The notes under the pieces: generated by a model
Databases searched by the model: none
What the model saw: only the letters and a program-made list of their open reading frames with translations
Told to the model about the DNA's origin: nothing
Translations under genes and position numbers: made by a program
Part shown: piece after piece, positions 1-5,821 of the stretch
Layout of the letters: the number at the start of each line of letters is the position of its first letter
Position numbering within the stretch: position 1 is the first letter of the stretch
Assembly (NCBI GenBank): GCA_001796935.1
Contig: MGNX01000063.1
Span: 1 to 9,715 of the forward strand
Direction of reading: 5' to 3'
Source of the DNA: Chloroflexi bacterium RBG_16_60_22
Lineage (GTDB): Bacteria > Chloroflexota > Dehalococcoidia > Dehalococcoidales > RBG-16-60-22
Length of the DNA: 9,715 bases

Positions 1-13
1 CAGGATAACACCA

Positions 14-1285
14 ATGCCCAAGTACCATATCTGGACAATCGGCTGCCAGATGAACAAGGCGGAGTCGGCGCGGCTGGAGAGCTGCTTCGAGGGGCTCGGC
101 TACGAGGCCGCGGCCAGCGCCGCGGAGGCCGACCTCATCGTGCTCAACAGCTGCGTGGTACGCCAGAGCGCCGAGAGCCGCGTGGTCAACAAGCTGCACG
201 CCCTCCGGCCGCTGAAAAAGACCCGGCCGGGCGTCACCCTGGCGCTGACCGGCTGCCTGGTCAACTCCGATACCGGCCGGCTTCAAAAGACCTACCCCCA
301 CATCGACCATTTTTTCAAGCCGGGGGAAGTACCGCCGTGGCTGGAAAAGACGGCGGAGCTATCTCTTCCCCGCCACCCCTCCCCGACCGCCTACGTCACC
401 ATCAGCCAGGGGTGCGACAACTTCTGCGCCTACTGCATCGTGCCCTACCGGCGCGGGCGGGAGAGGAGCCGGCCGGTGGCGGAAATCACCTGCGAGGTGC
501 GGGAGCTGGTGCGGCGGGGGGTTAAAGAAATCACCCTGCTGGGGCAGAACGTGGACTCCTACGGACGCGACCTCCCCGGCAAGCCGGAGCTGGCCGACCT
601 CCTCGGCGAGGTCAACGCCGTCGAGGGGCTGGCGCGGCTGCGCTTCCTCACCAACCACCCCAAGGACATGAGTCCGCGGCTCATCGAGGCCATCGCCCGG
701 CTGGACAAGGTCTGCGAGCAGATAAGCCTGCCGGTGCAGGCGGGCAGCGACGCAGTCCTGGCGGCCATGAAGCGCGGCTATACGGTCGAGCAGTACCGCC
801 GGCTCGTCGAACGCATCCGCGAGAGCATCCCGGGGGTCGCTCTCAGCACCGATGTCATCGTCGGCTTCCCCTCCGAGACCGAAGCCCAGTTCCGGGGGAC
901 CGTGGACTTGCTCTCCGGGATAAAGTTTGATACAGTGCATATGGCCGCCTACTCCCCCCGGGAAGGGACGGCGGCCGCCCGGGAGCTCGAGGACAACGTA
1001 TCCCTCCCCGAGAAAAAGGCCCGGCTGGACACGGTCGAGCGACTCCAGGAGCAGATACAAGCGGAAATCAACGCCCGCCTGCTGGGCAGGGCCGTCGGGG
1101 TCCTGGTAGAGGGGAAAAAGCGGGGCAAGTGGTACGGACGCACCCGTACCGATAAGCTGGTGTTCTTCCGCCGTGACGGCGACTGCCCCGGGGAGCTGAT
1201 GAATATCAAAATCGAGGCGACCAGTCCGTGGTCGCTGCGGGGTAGCGTTGAACCCGGTAACGTTAATCAGGAGGATAAAGGATAA
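14..1285 (+). CDS. miaB: MiaB-type tRNA methylthiotransferase (radical SAM)
   Basis: This 423-residue protein matches the MiaB family. In that family it adds a methylthio group to N6-isopentenyladenosine at position 37 of tRNAs reading UNN codons, using S-adenosylmethionine and two [4Fe-4S] clusters in the cytoplasm. The N-terminal UPF0004 domain has its three cluster cysteines at C11 (in TIGCQMN), C47 and C81. The radical SAM motif CDNFCAYC gives C134, C138 and C141 and is followed by the MiaB-like RRGRERSRP and LLGQNVDSYG. A C-terminal TRAM domain lies at roughly 355-415. The GCQMN, RGRERSRP and GQNV signatures favour MiaB over RimO or MtaB. AGGA just upstream at 2-5 supports the ATG start. 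It ends one base before yajC and heads a miaB-yajC-nadC operon; the window starts too close to show a promoter. Confidence 0.94.
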   Translation: MPKYHIWTIGCQMNKAESARLESCFEGLGYEAAASAAEADLIVLNSCVVRQSAESRVVNKLHALRPLKKTRPGVTLALTGCLVNSDTGRLQKTYPHIDHFFKPGEVPPWLEKTAELSLPRHPSPTAYVTISQGCDNFCAYCIVPYRRGRERSRPVAEITCEVRELVRRGVKEITLLGQNVDSYGRDLPGKPELADLLGEVNAVEGLARLRFLTNHPKDMSPRLIEAIARLDKVCEQISLPVQAGSDAVLAAMKRGYTVEQYRRLVERIRESIPGVALSTDVIVGFPSETEAQFRGTVDLLSGIKFDTVHMAAYSPREGTAAARELEDNVSLPEKKARLDTVERLQEQIQAEINARLLGRAVGVLVEGKKRGKWYGRTRTDKLVFFRRDGDCPGELMNIKIEATSPWSLRGSVEPGNVNQEDKG

Positions 1286-1286
1286 T

Positions 1287-1652
1287 ATGCGCAGGATAGT
1301 TAGTTTAAGTTTAATCGCGGTACTGCTCATCGGCATACTGGCCGTCGCCAGCGGCTGTCTCGCCCCGGCCGGCGGGACCCCGCAGGAACCGGGCAGCATC
1401 TGGCCCATGATTATCTTTCTGGTGGTCATCTTCGGCCTGTTCTACCTGCTGATGATAAGGCCCCAGCGCCGGCGCCAGAAACAGCACGAGACACTGATGC
1501 GGGAGCTGCAAAAGGGCGACCGCGTCATGACCGCCGGCGGTATCTACGGGACGATTGACAGCCTCGCCGAGGACAGCGTAGTCATCAAGGTAGAGTCCGG
1601 GACCACCCTCCGGGTGGCGCGGGGCAGCGTCGTCTTACGCCAGGAGAAGTAG
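1287..1652 (+). CDS. yajC: YajC, Sec translocon accessory subunit, with an extra N-terminal hydrophobic/lipobox-like segment
   Basis: This 121-residue protein has the YajC core: a membrane segment at about 37-56, then LLMIRPQRRRQKQ and a small soluble domain containing KGDRVMTAGGIYGTI. YajC associates with SecDF-YidC at the inner membrane and assists protein export. I chose the ATG at 1287 because AGGAGG and AAAGGA precede it; an earlier in-frame ATG at 1248 would lie inside miaB. YajC normally has one membrane span. This one adds a hydrophobic stretch at 5-22 ending in ASGC, which looks like a lipoprotein or cleavable signal sequence with C24 as the possible modified residue, although the -3 residue is Ala rather than Leu. 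It sits one base after miaB and three bases before nadC, so the three are probably co-transcribed. secD and secF, its usual neighbours, are not here. Confidence 0.9.
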   Translation: MRRIVSLSLIAVLLIGILAVASGCLAPAGGTPQEPGSIWPMIIFLVVIFGLFYLLMIRPQRRRQKQHETLMRELQKGDRVMTAGGIYGTIDSLAEDSVVIKVESGTTLRVARGSVVLRQEK

Positions 1653-1655
1653 GCG

Positions 1656-2534
1656 GTGAGCACGCCGCAGCTGCCGGAGAAAGAGGTCGATAGGGTTATC
1701 GACCTCGCCCTGGACGAGGACGTCAGCCACGGGGACGTCACCAGCCAGGCGCTCCTGCCGCCCGACCTCTCCGGCCGCGCCTCGTTCCTGGTGAAGGAAA
1801 GGGGAGTCCTGGCGGGCATCGGGGTGGCGGGGCGGGTCTTTCAGCGCGTCGACCCCTCCCTGAAAATAGACATACTGATTCAGGACGGCACGCCGATTAA
1901 CCCCGGCGACATCGCCGGCACCGTGGCCGGCCGCGTCACCAGCATCCTCAAGGCGGAAAGGGTCTCTCTCAACTTCCTCCAGAGGCTCAGCGGCGTCGCC
2001 TCGCTGACGGCGCAGTACGTTGCCGCCGTAAAAGGACTCCCCGCCCGCATCGTCGATACGCGCAAGACCACCCCCGGCCTGCGGCGGCTGGAGAAGTACG
2101 CCGTGCGGATGGGCGGGGGCCACAACCACCGTACGCACCTGGGCGATGCCGTCCTCATCAAGGACAACCACATCGCGGCGCTGCGCGCCACCGGGCTGAC
2201 CCTCCGGGAAATCGTGGCCAGGGCCCGGGAAAACGCGCCGCCGGGCATCACCGTCGAGGTGGAAATCACCCGTCCCGCGGAGGCCCGCGAGGCCCTGGAG
2301 GCGGGTGCCGATACCATCATGCTGGACAACATGGGCCCCGCCGACATGCGGCAGGTGGTGGAGACGGTGAACGGTCAGGCCAGGCTGGAGGCGTCCGGGG
2401 GCATCACGCTGGCCAATGTCCGCGAGGTGGCGGAGACCGGCGTCGATATCATCTCCATCGGGGCGCTCACCCACTCCTACCGGGCGCTGGACATCAGCCT
2501 CGAACTGGAAACGCCGGAGATGAAGCTCCTCTGA
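1656..2534 (+). CDS. nadC: Nicotinate-nucleotide pyrophosphorylase (carboxylating), quinolinate phosphoribosyltransferase
   Basis: At 292 residues this is a full-length NadC. The enzyme converts quinolinate and phosphoribosyl pyrophosphate to nicotinate mononucleotide, CO2 and pyrophosphate, the third step of de novo NAD synthesis in the cytoplasm. Visible family motifs are DTRKTTPGLR at 134-143, GGGHNHR at 153-159, LIKDNHI at 167-173, the acidic residues E201 (VEVEIT) and D224 (MLDN), SGGI at 247-250 and IGALTHS at 268-274. These cover the substrate- and phosphate-binding loops of the alpha/beta barrel. The start is GTG at 1656, with AGGAGA inside the end of yajC eight bases upstream. It is the last gene of the operon. 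The partners nadA and nadB are not in the window. Its last 41 bases overlap, on the opposite strand, the tail frame of the broken cbiO. Confidence 0.96.
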   Translation: MSTPQLPEKEVDRVIDLALDEDVSHGDVTSQALLPPDLSGRASFLVKERGVLAGIGVAGRVFQRVDPSLKIDILIQDGTPINPGDIAGTVAGRVTSILKAERVSLNFLQRLSGVASLTAQYVAAVKGLPARIVDTRKTTPGLRRLEKYAVRMGGGHNHRTHLGDAVLIKDNHIAALRATGLTLREIVARARENAPPGITVEVEITRPAEAREALEAGADTIMLDNMGPADMRQVVETVNGQARLEASGGITLANVREVAETGVDIISIGALTHSYRALDISLELETPEMKLL

Positions 2535-2732
2535 GCCCCGCCGGGCGGGAAAGCCCGTGAGCGGCCAGCAAAGGGGCGTCGGCCAGAATCCGGTCGGCGG
2601 GACCGTCGGCCACCAGCCGCCCCCCGTCGAGGACGATGACCCTTCCGCAGAGCTCGGCCACCAGCTCCAGGTCGTGCGTGGCGATAATGCGGGTGGCCGG
2701 GAGCTTTTTCAAAAGCTGAATCAGCCGCCACT
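2494..2732 (-). pseudogene. Out-of-frame C-terminal remnant of cbiO
   Basis: This is the rest of cbiO after the frameshift. From about 2732 downward the frame repeats KWRLIQLLKK-type sequence, the switch-His region ATHDLELVAEL and CGRVIVLD. It then goes on into the genuine tail, GGRLVADGPADRILADAPLL, and ends at the TGA at 2494-2496. Restoring one T at the CAC-TGC junction (the second copy reads CACTTGCC) would join it to the upstream frame and give 298 residues containing a 46-residue internal repeat. No plausible start codon or ribosome binding site makes it a separate gene; the ATG at 2868 in this frame lies inside the other duplicate. Its last 41 bases overlap the 3' end of nadC convergently. 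Confidence 0.75.
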
Positions 2733-2761
2733 GCCGCGCGGGTCCAGGTTGCTCGTCGGCT
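2625..2761. repeat. Tandem duplication inside cbiO, copy 1 (137 bp)
   Basis: This block equals the adjacent block at 2762-2899 base for base, except for one missing T at about 2732 (CCACTGCC here, CCACTTGCC there). Both copies begin with CGTCGAGGACGATGACC, and a third copy of just those 17 bases begins at 2900, marking the far boundary. On the coding strand the unit runs from the Walker B strand to the strand after the switch His. Confidence 0.95.
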
Positions 2762-3389
2762 CGTCGAGGACGATGACCCTTCCGCAGAGCTCGGCCACCA
2801 GCTCCAGGTCGTGCGTGGCGATAATGCGGGTGGCCGGGAGCTTTTTCAAAAGCTGAATCAGCCGCCACTTGCCGCGCGGGTCCAGGTTGCTCGTCGGCTC
2901 GTCGAGGACGATGACCTCGGGGCTCATCGACAGGATGGTGGCGATGGCGCTGCGCTTCTTCTCACCCAGGGAAAGGTGGTGCGAGGAGCGTGTCCCGTAG
3001 CCGGACATGCCCACCATCTCCAGGGCGTCCGCCACCGCCCGCCGGACATCTTCCCCGGAGTAGCCCAGGTTAATCGGCCCGAAGGCCACGTCGTCGAAGA
3101 CCGTCGCCGAAAAAAGCTGGTCGTCCGGGTTCTGGAACACCAGCCCGATGCGCCGCCGGACCTCCTTCAGGTTCTCCTCCCCCACCGGCTGGCCGAAGAC
3201 CCTGACACGACCATCGGTATGGAGAATCCCGTTGAGGTGGAGGAGCAGCGTCGATTTCCCCGCCCCGTTGGGCCCGATGAGCGCCACCGATTCCCCCCGG
3301 CTTACCGCCAGGTCGATGCCGCTCAGGGCCGGCTGGCCGTCCGGGTAAGCGTAGGAGAGATTTTCTATCCTGATAACCTCGTCCATCAT
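2721..3389 (-). CDS. cbiO: CbiO-like ECF cobalt/nickel transporter ATPase, truncated by frameshift within a tandem duplication
   Basis: This 222-residue frame encodes an ABC ATPase and is the last gene of the cbiMNQO operon. Its start overlaps the cbiQ stop by 4 nt. It would power Co or Ni uptake from the cytoplasmic face by coupling ATP hydrolysis to CbiQ. All nucleotide-site motifs are present: Walker A GPNGAGKST at 39-47, Q-loop Q86, signature LSLGEKKR at 139-146, Walker B VIVLDEP at 159-165 and switch His H193 in ATHD. After the His the sequence does not continue into its normal tail. It repeats VIVLDEPTSNLDPRG at 206-219, then ends in SGG and a stop. The cause is a 138-bp tandem duplication with one T missing from the second translated copy, near 2732. 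With a single copy and no deletion the protein would be 252 residues. The truncated form keeps every catalytic motif, so it may or may not work; an assembly error is also possible. Confidence 0.85.
   Translation of the reverse strand: MMDEVIRIENLSYAYPDGQPALSGIDLAVSRGESVALIGPNGAGKSTLLLHLNGILHTDGRVRVFGQPVGEENLKEVRRRIGLVFQNPDDQLFSATVFDDVAFGPINLGYSGEDVRRAVADALEMVGMSGYGTRSSHHLSLGEKKRSAIATILSMSPEVIVLDEPTSNLDPRGKWRLIQLLKKLPATRIIATHDLELVAELCGRVIVLDEPTSNLDPRGSGG
2762..2899. repeat. Tandem duplication inside cbiO, copy 2 (138 bp)
   Basis: This is the intact 138-bp unit, 46 codons, bounded by 17-bp copies of CGTCGAGGACGATGACC at 2762 and 2900. On the minus strand it encodes the segment from the Walker B strand through the switch His to CGR. 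Because the unit is a multiple of three, duplication alone would have kept the frame; only the T lost from copy 1 breaks it. Confidence 0.95.
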
Positions 3390-4174
3390 ATCACCTGATA
3401 GAGAAAGCTAAAGATACAGGTCAGTACCACCGCCGCGCCGAAGCCCAGGCCGAAGACCATGTCCGCTGCCCGGAAGCCCGGTCCGTCCGGCGTCCGGGTC
3501 TGCCCGTCGTAGCCGCGGGCCAGCATGGCGGCGTAGACCCGCTCCCCCCGCTCGTAGCTGCGGATAAACAGGGTGCCCGTCATGCTGCCGACGGTCTTTA
3601 TCTGCCAGAGTCGGCGTCCGCTGCCGAAGTTCCGACTGTCCCGGGCCTGCTTCATCCGCATCACCTCGTCCGTCAGCACGAAGATGTAGCGGTACATAAA
3701 GGAGAGTATCATCACCATCACCCGCGGCAGGCGCAGCTGCTCCAGCCCCCGGAGGAGGTCGGTAATCTTCGTGGTGGCGGTGAGCGTGACGAGGGCCAGG
3801 ATGGAGAGCCAGGCCTTGGCCAGGACGTTCCAGAACACCTGGAGGCCGTTGTGCGTCACCGATACCTGCCACAGCCAGATATTGTAGCTGCCGGCGACCT
3901 CCCCTTCTTTGAAAAAGGGAATGAAGACGGCAATCAGCACCACGAAGGGTATTATCACCAGCGAGCGCTTGAGGACGTAGCGCACCGGCACGTGGGAGAG
4001 CAGGACCAGGGCGGCGATAATCACGAAGTACACCGCGAAGCCCGGCCACATGGCCGGGGAGGTCAGGGCCACGGCCAGGATGAACAGGAACACGGCCACG
4101 AGCTTGGTGCGGGGGTCGAGCCGGTGCACCAGGCTGTCGCGGTCGCTGTACTTGTCCAGAAAGCTGTGTTTCAT
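3386..4174 (-). CDS. cbiQ: CbiQ, energy-coupling-factor transporter transmembrane (T) subunit
   Basis: This 262-residue membrane protein is the T component that links the CbiM substrate-binding subunit to the CbiO ATPase in a cobalt or nickel ECF importer. Hydrophobic segments lie near 24-45, 46-61, 72-88, 117-135, 151-168 and 237-259. The conserved cytoplasmic coupling helices are visible as MRMKQARDSRNFG (about 172-184) and SYERGERVYAAMLARGYDG (206-224); the Ala-Arg-Gly type motifs in them contact the ATPase grooves. The length is typical for CbiQ. The ATG overlaps the stop of the preceding PDGLE gene (ATGA, 4171-4174), and its own stop overlaps the cbiO start (3386-3389), so translation is probably coupled along the operon. 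Whether the substrate is Co or Ni cannot be read from this subunit. Confidence 0.94.
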   Translation of the reverse strand: MKHSFLDKYSDRDSLVHRLDPRTKLVAVFLFILAVALTSPAMWPGFAVYFVIIAALVLLSHVPVRYVLKRSLVIIPFVVLIAVFIPFFKEGEVAGSYNIWLWQVSVTHNGLQVFWNVLAKAWLSILALVTLTATTKITDLLRGLEQLRLPRVMVMILSFMYRYIFVLTDEVMRMKQARDSRNFGSGRRLWQIKTVGSMTGTLFIRSYERGERVYAAMLARGYDGQTRTPDGPGFRAADMVFGLGFGAAVVLTCIFSFLYQVI

Positions 4175-4467
4175 CGTCCCTGTCCGGTGCCCTCCGTCCG
4201 CCTCGATTTAATCAGCCAGGCCAGGCCGTAGACGGCCCCGAAGAGCAGCAGGGTGCCGAGCAGTCCCGCCAGGATGGTGGCCAGCGCCTCGCTGGCGATG
4301 CCGGGGAAAAGGTAGTCGGCGATGACCTGGAAGGGGGCGGGCTGTGACCGGCCGAGGAACCCCTGGTCCTGCGCCACCTTCTCCAGGCCGTCCGGGGAAG
4401 AGGAGGCCAGCGGGGAGACCACGGCCACCAGCACGGGGATAATCAGGGCAAAATGCCACCATTTCAT
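4171..4467 (-). CDS. PDGLE-domain protein, CbiN-like accessory subunit of the Co/Ni ECF importer
   Basis: The 98 residues show an N-terminal hydrophobic segment (5-20), an outside-facing loop starting SSPDGLEKVAQDQGF (the PDGLE motif at 25-29) and a second membrane span at about 60-86 followed by a basic tail. This is the CbiN-like topology: two spans and a short extracytoplasmic loop. In CbiMNQO systems CbiN interacts with CbiM and is needed for metal loading. Its place between cbiM and cbiQ, with 4-nt overlaps on both sides (4464-4467 and 4171-4174), fits that role exactly. PDGLE proteins occur either alone or fused to CbiM; here the gene is separate. I call the family with confidence but leave the symbol empty because it is not a classical CbiN sequence. 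Confidence 0.9.
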   Translation of the reverse strand: MKWWHFALIIPVLVAVVSPLASSSPDGLEKVAQDQGFLGRSQPAPFQVIADYLFPGIASEALATILAGLLGTLLLFGAVYGLAWLIKSRRTEGTGQGR

Positions 4468-5117
4468 ATCGCGCTCCTCCTTACCACCCGCGACTGCCAG
4501 AGGTCAGGCCGGGCCGCCAGCACCAGGCTCAGCGCCGCCCCGGTTACCAGTCCCTCGCCGATGCCGATGAGGGCATGGATTCCGGCCATGGCCGGCAGCA
4601 CCACGGCCAGGGGGGACGCCCCGGAAAGGGCCAGCTCGATGGCGGCGAACATGGAAGAGACCACCACCGAGGCCCAGGCGCCGACGAAGCCGCCGATGAG
4701 CCGGCCGCGCCGCGAGTCGCCGAGGGCCGCCGTGGCCATCCGGTAAATGAAATAGGCGCTGAAGCTGGCGACGATGCCCATGTTGAAGATATTGGCCCCC
4801 AGGGCGAGCAGGCCGCCGTCCTGGAATATCAGGCTCTGCGCGATAAGCACGCAGCTCATTATCAGCACCGAGGCCCACGGCCCGAGCAGGATGGCCGCCA
4901 GGCCCGCCCCGACCAGGTGCCCGGAGGTGCCCCCGGCAATGGGGAAGTTGAGCATCTGGGCGGCGAAGATGAAAGCCGCCAGTATCCCCATCAGGGGCAC
5001 GTGTTTTTCCCTGAGCTTTTTATTAGCCTCCCGCACGGCGTAGCTGATGCCGCCCGCCGAGGCCGCGTAGGTGGTGGCTACGGTTGCTACGTTAAGAAAA
5101 CCGTCGGGGATATGCAC
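4464..5117 (-). CDS. cbiM: CbiM, substrate-specific (S) component of the cobalt/nickel ECF importer
   Basis: This 217-residue membrane protein begins MHIPDGF, the hallmark N-terminus of CbiM/NikM, in which the free amino group and H2 help to bind the metal. Other conserved positions are visible: H67 in GTSGHLVG, N109-N112 in GANIFNMG and H181 in GIHALIGIGEGL. Six or so hydrophobic stretches fill the chain. It would take up Co(II) or Ni(II) across the cytoplasmic membrane with PDGLE, CbiQ and CbiO. The start is GTG at 5115-5117, with a strong GGAGGT at 5124-5129 six bases away, and starting here is required to place His at position 2. It is the first gene of the operon and is preceded by a perfect-consensus promoter and paired operator-like repeats, so metal-dependent repression is likely. 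Confidence 0.95.
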   Translation of the reverse strand: MHIPDGFLNVATVATTYAASAGGISYAVREANKKLREKHVPLMGILAAFIFAAQMLNFPIAGGTSGHLVGAGLAAILLGPWASVLIMSCVLIAQSLIFQDGGLLALGANIFNMGIVASFSAYFIYRMATAALGDSRRGRLIGGFVGAWASVVVSSMFAAIELALSGASPLAVVLPAMAGIHALIGIGEGLVTGAALSLVLAARPDLWQSRVVRRSAI

Positions 5118-5145
5118 CGCCTTACCTCCGGTTTACCACAATTCC

Positions 5146-5169
5146 ATGCAATTGCAATTGGTTGCAATT
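5146..5169. promoter_or_regulatory. Operator-like element 1, downstream of the cbiM promoter
   Basis: The core TTGCAATTGGTTGCAA (5152-5167) is two TTGCAA half-sites with a 4-bp spacer, preceded by another TGCAA. TTGCAA is itself palindromic, so the element is both a direct and an inverted repeat with a 10-bp period. It falls at about +37 to +60 of the predicted transcript. It resembles, from memory, the actinobacterial nickel-uptake regulator (Nur) box TTGCAA-N5-TTGCAA, but with one base less between the half-sites. The regulator is not identified. Confidence 0.6.
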
Positions 5170-5212
5170 AATATTAAAAAAAATTTAGCGCCCTCTCCCC
5201 ACCACCATCAGC

Positions 5213-5241
5213 ATTATATAACCTGGAAACAGGATTGTCAA
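5213..5241 (-). promoter_or_regulatory. Perfect-consensus sigma-70 promoter of the cbiMNQO operon
   Basis: Read on the minus strand, TTGACA (5236-5241) and TATAAT (5213-5218) are both exact consensus and are separated by exactly 17 bp. Transcription would start near 5206, giving a leader of about 90 nt before the cbiM GTG. A promoter this strong normally needs a repressor, which fits the operator-like repeats on either side. Confidence 0.88.
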
Positions 5242-5245
5242 ACGG

Positions 5246-5269
5246 TCGCAACTGCAACTGGTTGTAGTT
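5246..5269. promoter_or_regulatory. Operator-like element 2, just upstream of the cbiM -35 box
   Basis: The core CTGCAACTGGTTGTAG (5252-5267) matches element 1 at 18 of 24 aligned bases over 5246-5269, and five of the six differences are transitions. It lies exactly 100 bp from element 1 and ends four bases from the -35 hexamer, at about -40 to -63. The pairing suggests cooperative or looping repression, or activation from this upstream copy. Confidence 0.6.
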
Positions 5270-5328
5270 TTAGATGTTATTGATTTGCTTTGCCTCACCC
5301 CCTTTGTCCCCCTCTCCCTGGGGATGGA

Positions 5329-5438
5329 GCTTTGCCCCAAAAGTGCTTAATCCATGTCACCCTGAGCGTAGCGAAGGGTCTAAAGCAGTAGGGATTCTTT
5401 CGTCACTTCGTTCCTCAGAATGACATTTGGGGCAAAGC
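5329..5438. repeat. Nested inverted-repeat element
   Basis: The outer arms are a perfect 13-bp inverted repeat, GCTTTGCCCCAAA (5329-5341) against TTTGGGGCAAAGC (5426-5438). Inside them is a longer imperfect inverted repeat from TGTCACCCTGAGCG (5355) to CCTCAGAATGACA (ending 5425), with the inner arms ending GCGAAG and CTTCG. The inner core resembles the CCTGAGCGTAGCGAAGGGTCT-type intergenic repeats I recall from Dehalococcoidia genomes. It could be a small non-autonomous repeat or a transcript-level hairpin behind cooT. No target-site duplication was identified. Confidence 0.7.
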
Positions 5439-5452
5439 CCCCCTCTCATGTC

Positions 5453-5472
5453 ATTCCGGCGAAAGCCGGAAT
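5453..5472. repeat. GAAA-tetraloop hairpin repeat
   Basis: ATTCCGGC and GCCGGAAT form a perfect 8-bp stem closing a GAAA loop. The flanking GTC and CCAG complete a motif that is widespread as a dispersed intergenic repeat in many bacteria. There is no T-run after it, so it is not a standard terminator on its own. Confidence 0.75.
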
Positions 5473-5623
5473 CCAGAGGGGTGGGGGAAGGAGGCTGTTC
5501 GCGGGCTAAGCCGCCAATGGCACGAGGGCGGCCCGGGTAGGAATAGATAAAGCCGAGGGGTGGTGGGGGTGAGGCTAAGACGGGGTGATAATTAAGCGGG
5601 ATAGCTCGTAATATTGATTACCG

Positions 5624-5818
5624 CTAATCGCCAGTTGTCTCTAAAAGTATCCGGCTCGCCCGGAAGTCGATTTCCTTAACGCGCCCCGCTATCTCCCGGC
5701 GCTCCCCGAAGAGCGTGGTCACCACCACCCTTCCGTCCTCCACCTTCAACGATGTAATCTCCTCCGCCAGGGGCTGGCCCGCCTCTTTACCGCCGATATA
5801 CGCCTTCGCCAGACACAT
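5624..5818 (-). CDS. CooT-like small nickel-binding protein
   Basis: The 64 residues begin MCLAKAYI and contain VEDGRVVVTTLFGERREI followed by VKEIDFRASRILLE. This is the compact beta-rich layout of the CooT/RNA_bind_2 (DUF2097-like) family. In Rhodospirillum rubrum, CooT binds one Ni(II) per dimer through its N-terminal Cys2 and takes part in nickel delivery for CO dehydrogenase maturation; Cys2 is present here and is the only cysteine. GGAGG eight bases upstream (5827-5831) supports the ATG. It is the last gene of the fmdB-dtd operon, three bases after the small helical gene, and its 3' side faces the regulatory region of the Co/Ni importer. The family call is firm. The exact role, Ni delivery or storage, is inferred, and no CO dehydrogenase gene is in the window. 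Confidence 0.85.
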   Translation of the reverse strand: MCLAKAYIGGKEAGQPLAEEITSLKVEDGRVVVTTLFGERREIAGRVKEIDFRASRILLETTGD

Positions 5819-5821
5819 CGC

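Larger units (their letters stand above)
5118..5623. other. 506-bp gene-free region between the cbiM and cooT operons
   Basis: No convincing gene lies here. Positions 5118-5290 are AT-rich and hold the cbiM leader, promoter and operator pair. Positions 5291-5475 are filled with C-rich runs, a nested inverted repeat and a GAAA-loop hairpin. Positions 5476-5600 are G-rich on the plus strand, with GAGGGGTGG occurring twice (5476 and 5555), and I see no other function in them. A clear terminator with a T-run for the cooT operon is not visible; the hairpins may do that job. Confidence 0.7.

Noticed and set aside
359..1429. A 356-codon open frame antisense to miaB
   Set aside because: It has no recognisable domain, is rich in Gly, Pro, Arg and His as expected for the antisense of GC-rich coding DNA, and overlaps a clear miaB with all catalytic cysteines.
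2542..2557. A bidirectional terminator between nadC and cbiO (CGGGC/GCCCG stem)
   Set aside because: The stem is only 5 bp and no T-run follows on either strand.
2557..2856. Plus-strand open frame across the duplicated block, with an internally repeated protein
   Set aside because: Its repeat is only the shadow of the cbiO tandem duplication; the minus-strand ABC ATPase motifs are unambiguous.
2625..2916. A CRISPR array or minisatellite
   Set aside because: There are only two long units inside a coding sequence and no spacer-repeat alternation.
5118..5300. A cobalamin riboswitch upstream of cbiM
   Set aside because: No B12-box-like sequence is visible in the predicted leader of about 90 nt, which is also too short for the full aptamer.
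5476..5575. G-quadruplex-forming or repeat-encoded function in the G-rich stretch
   Set aside because: The G-runs are irregular and only the 9-base GAGGGGTGG recurs; this is too little to support a feature.
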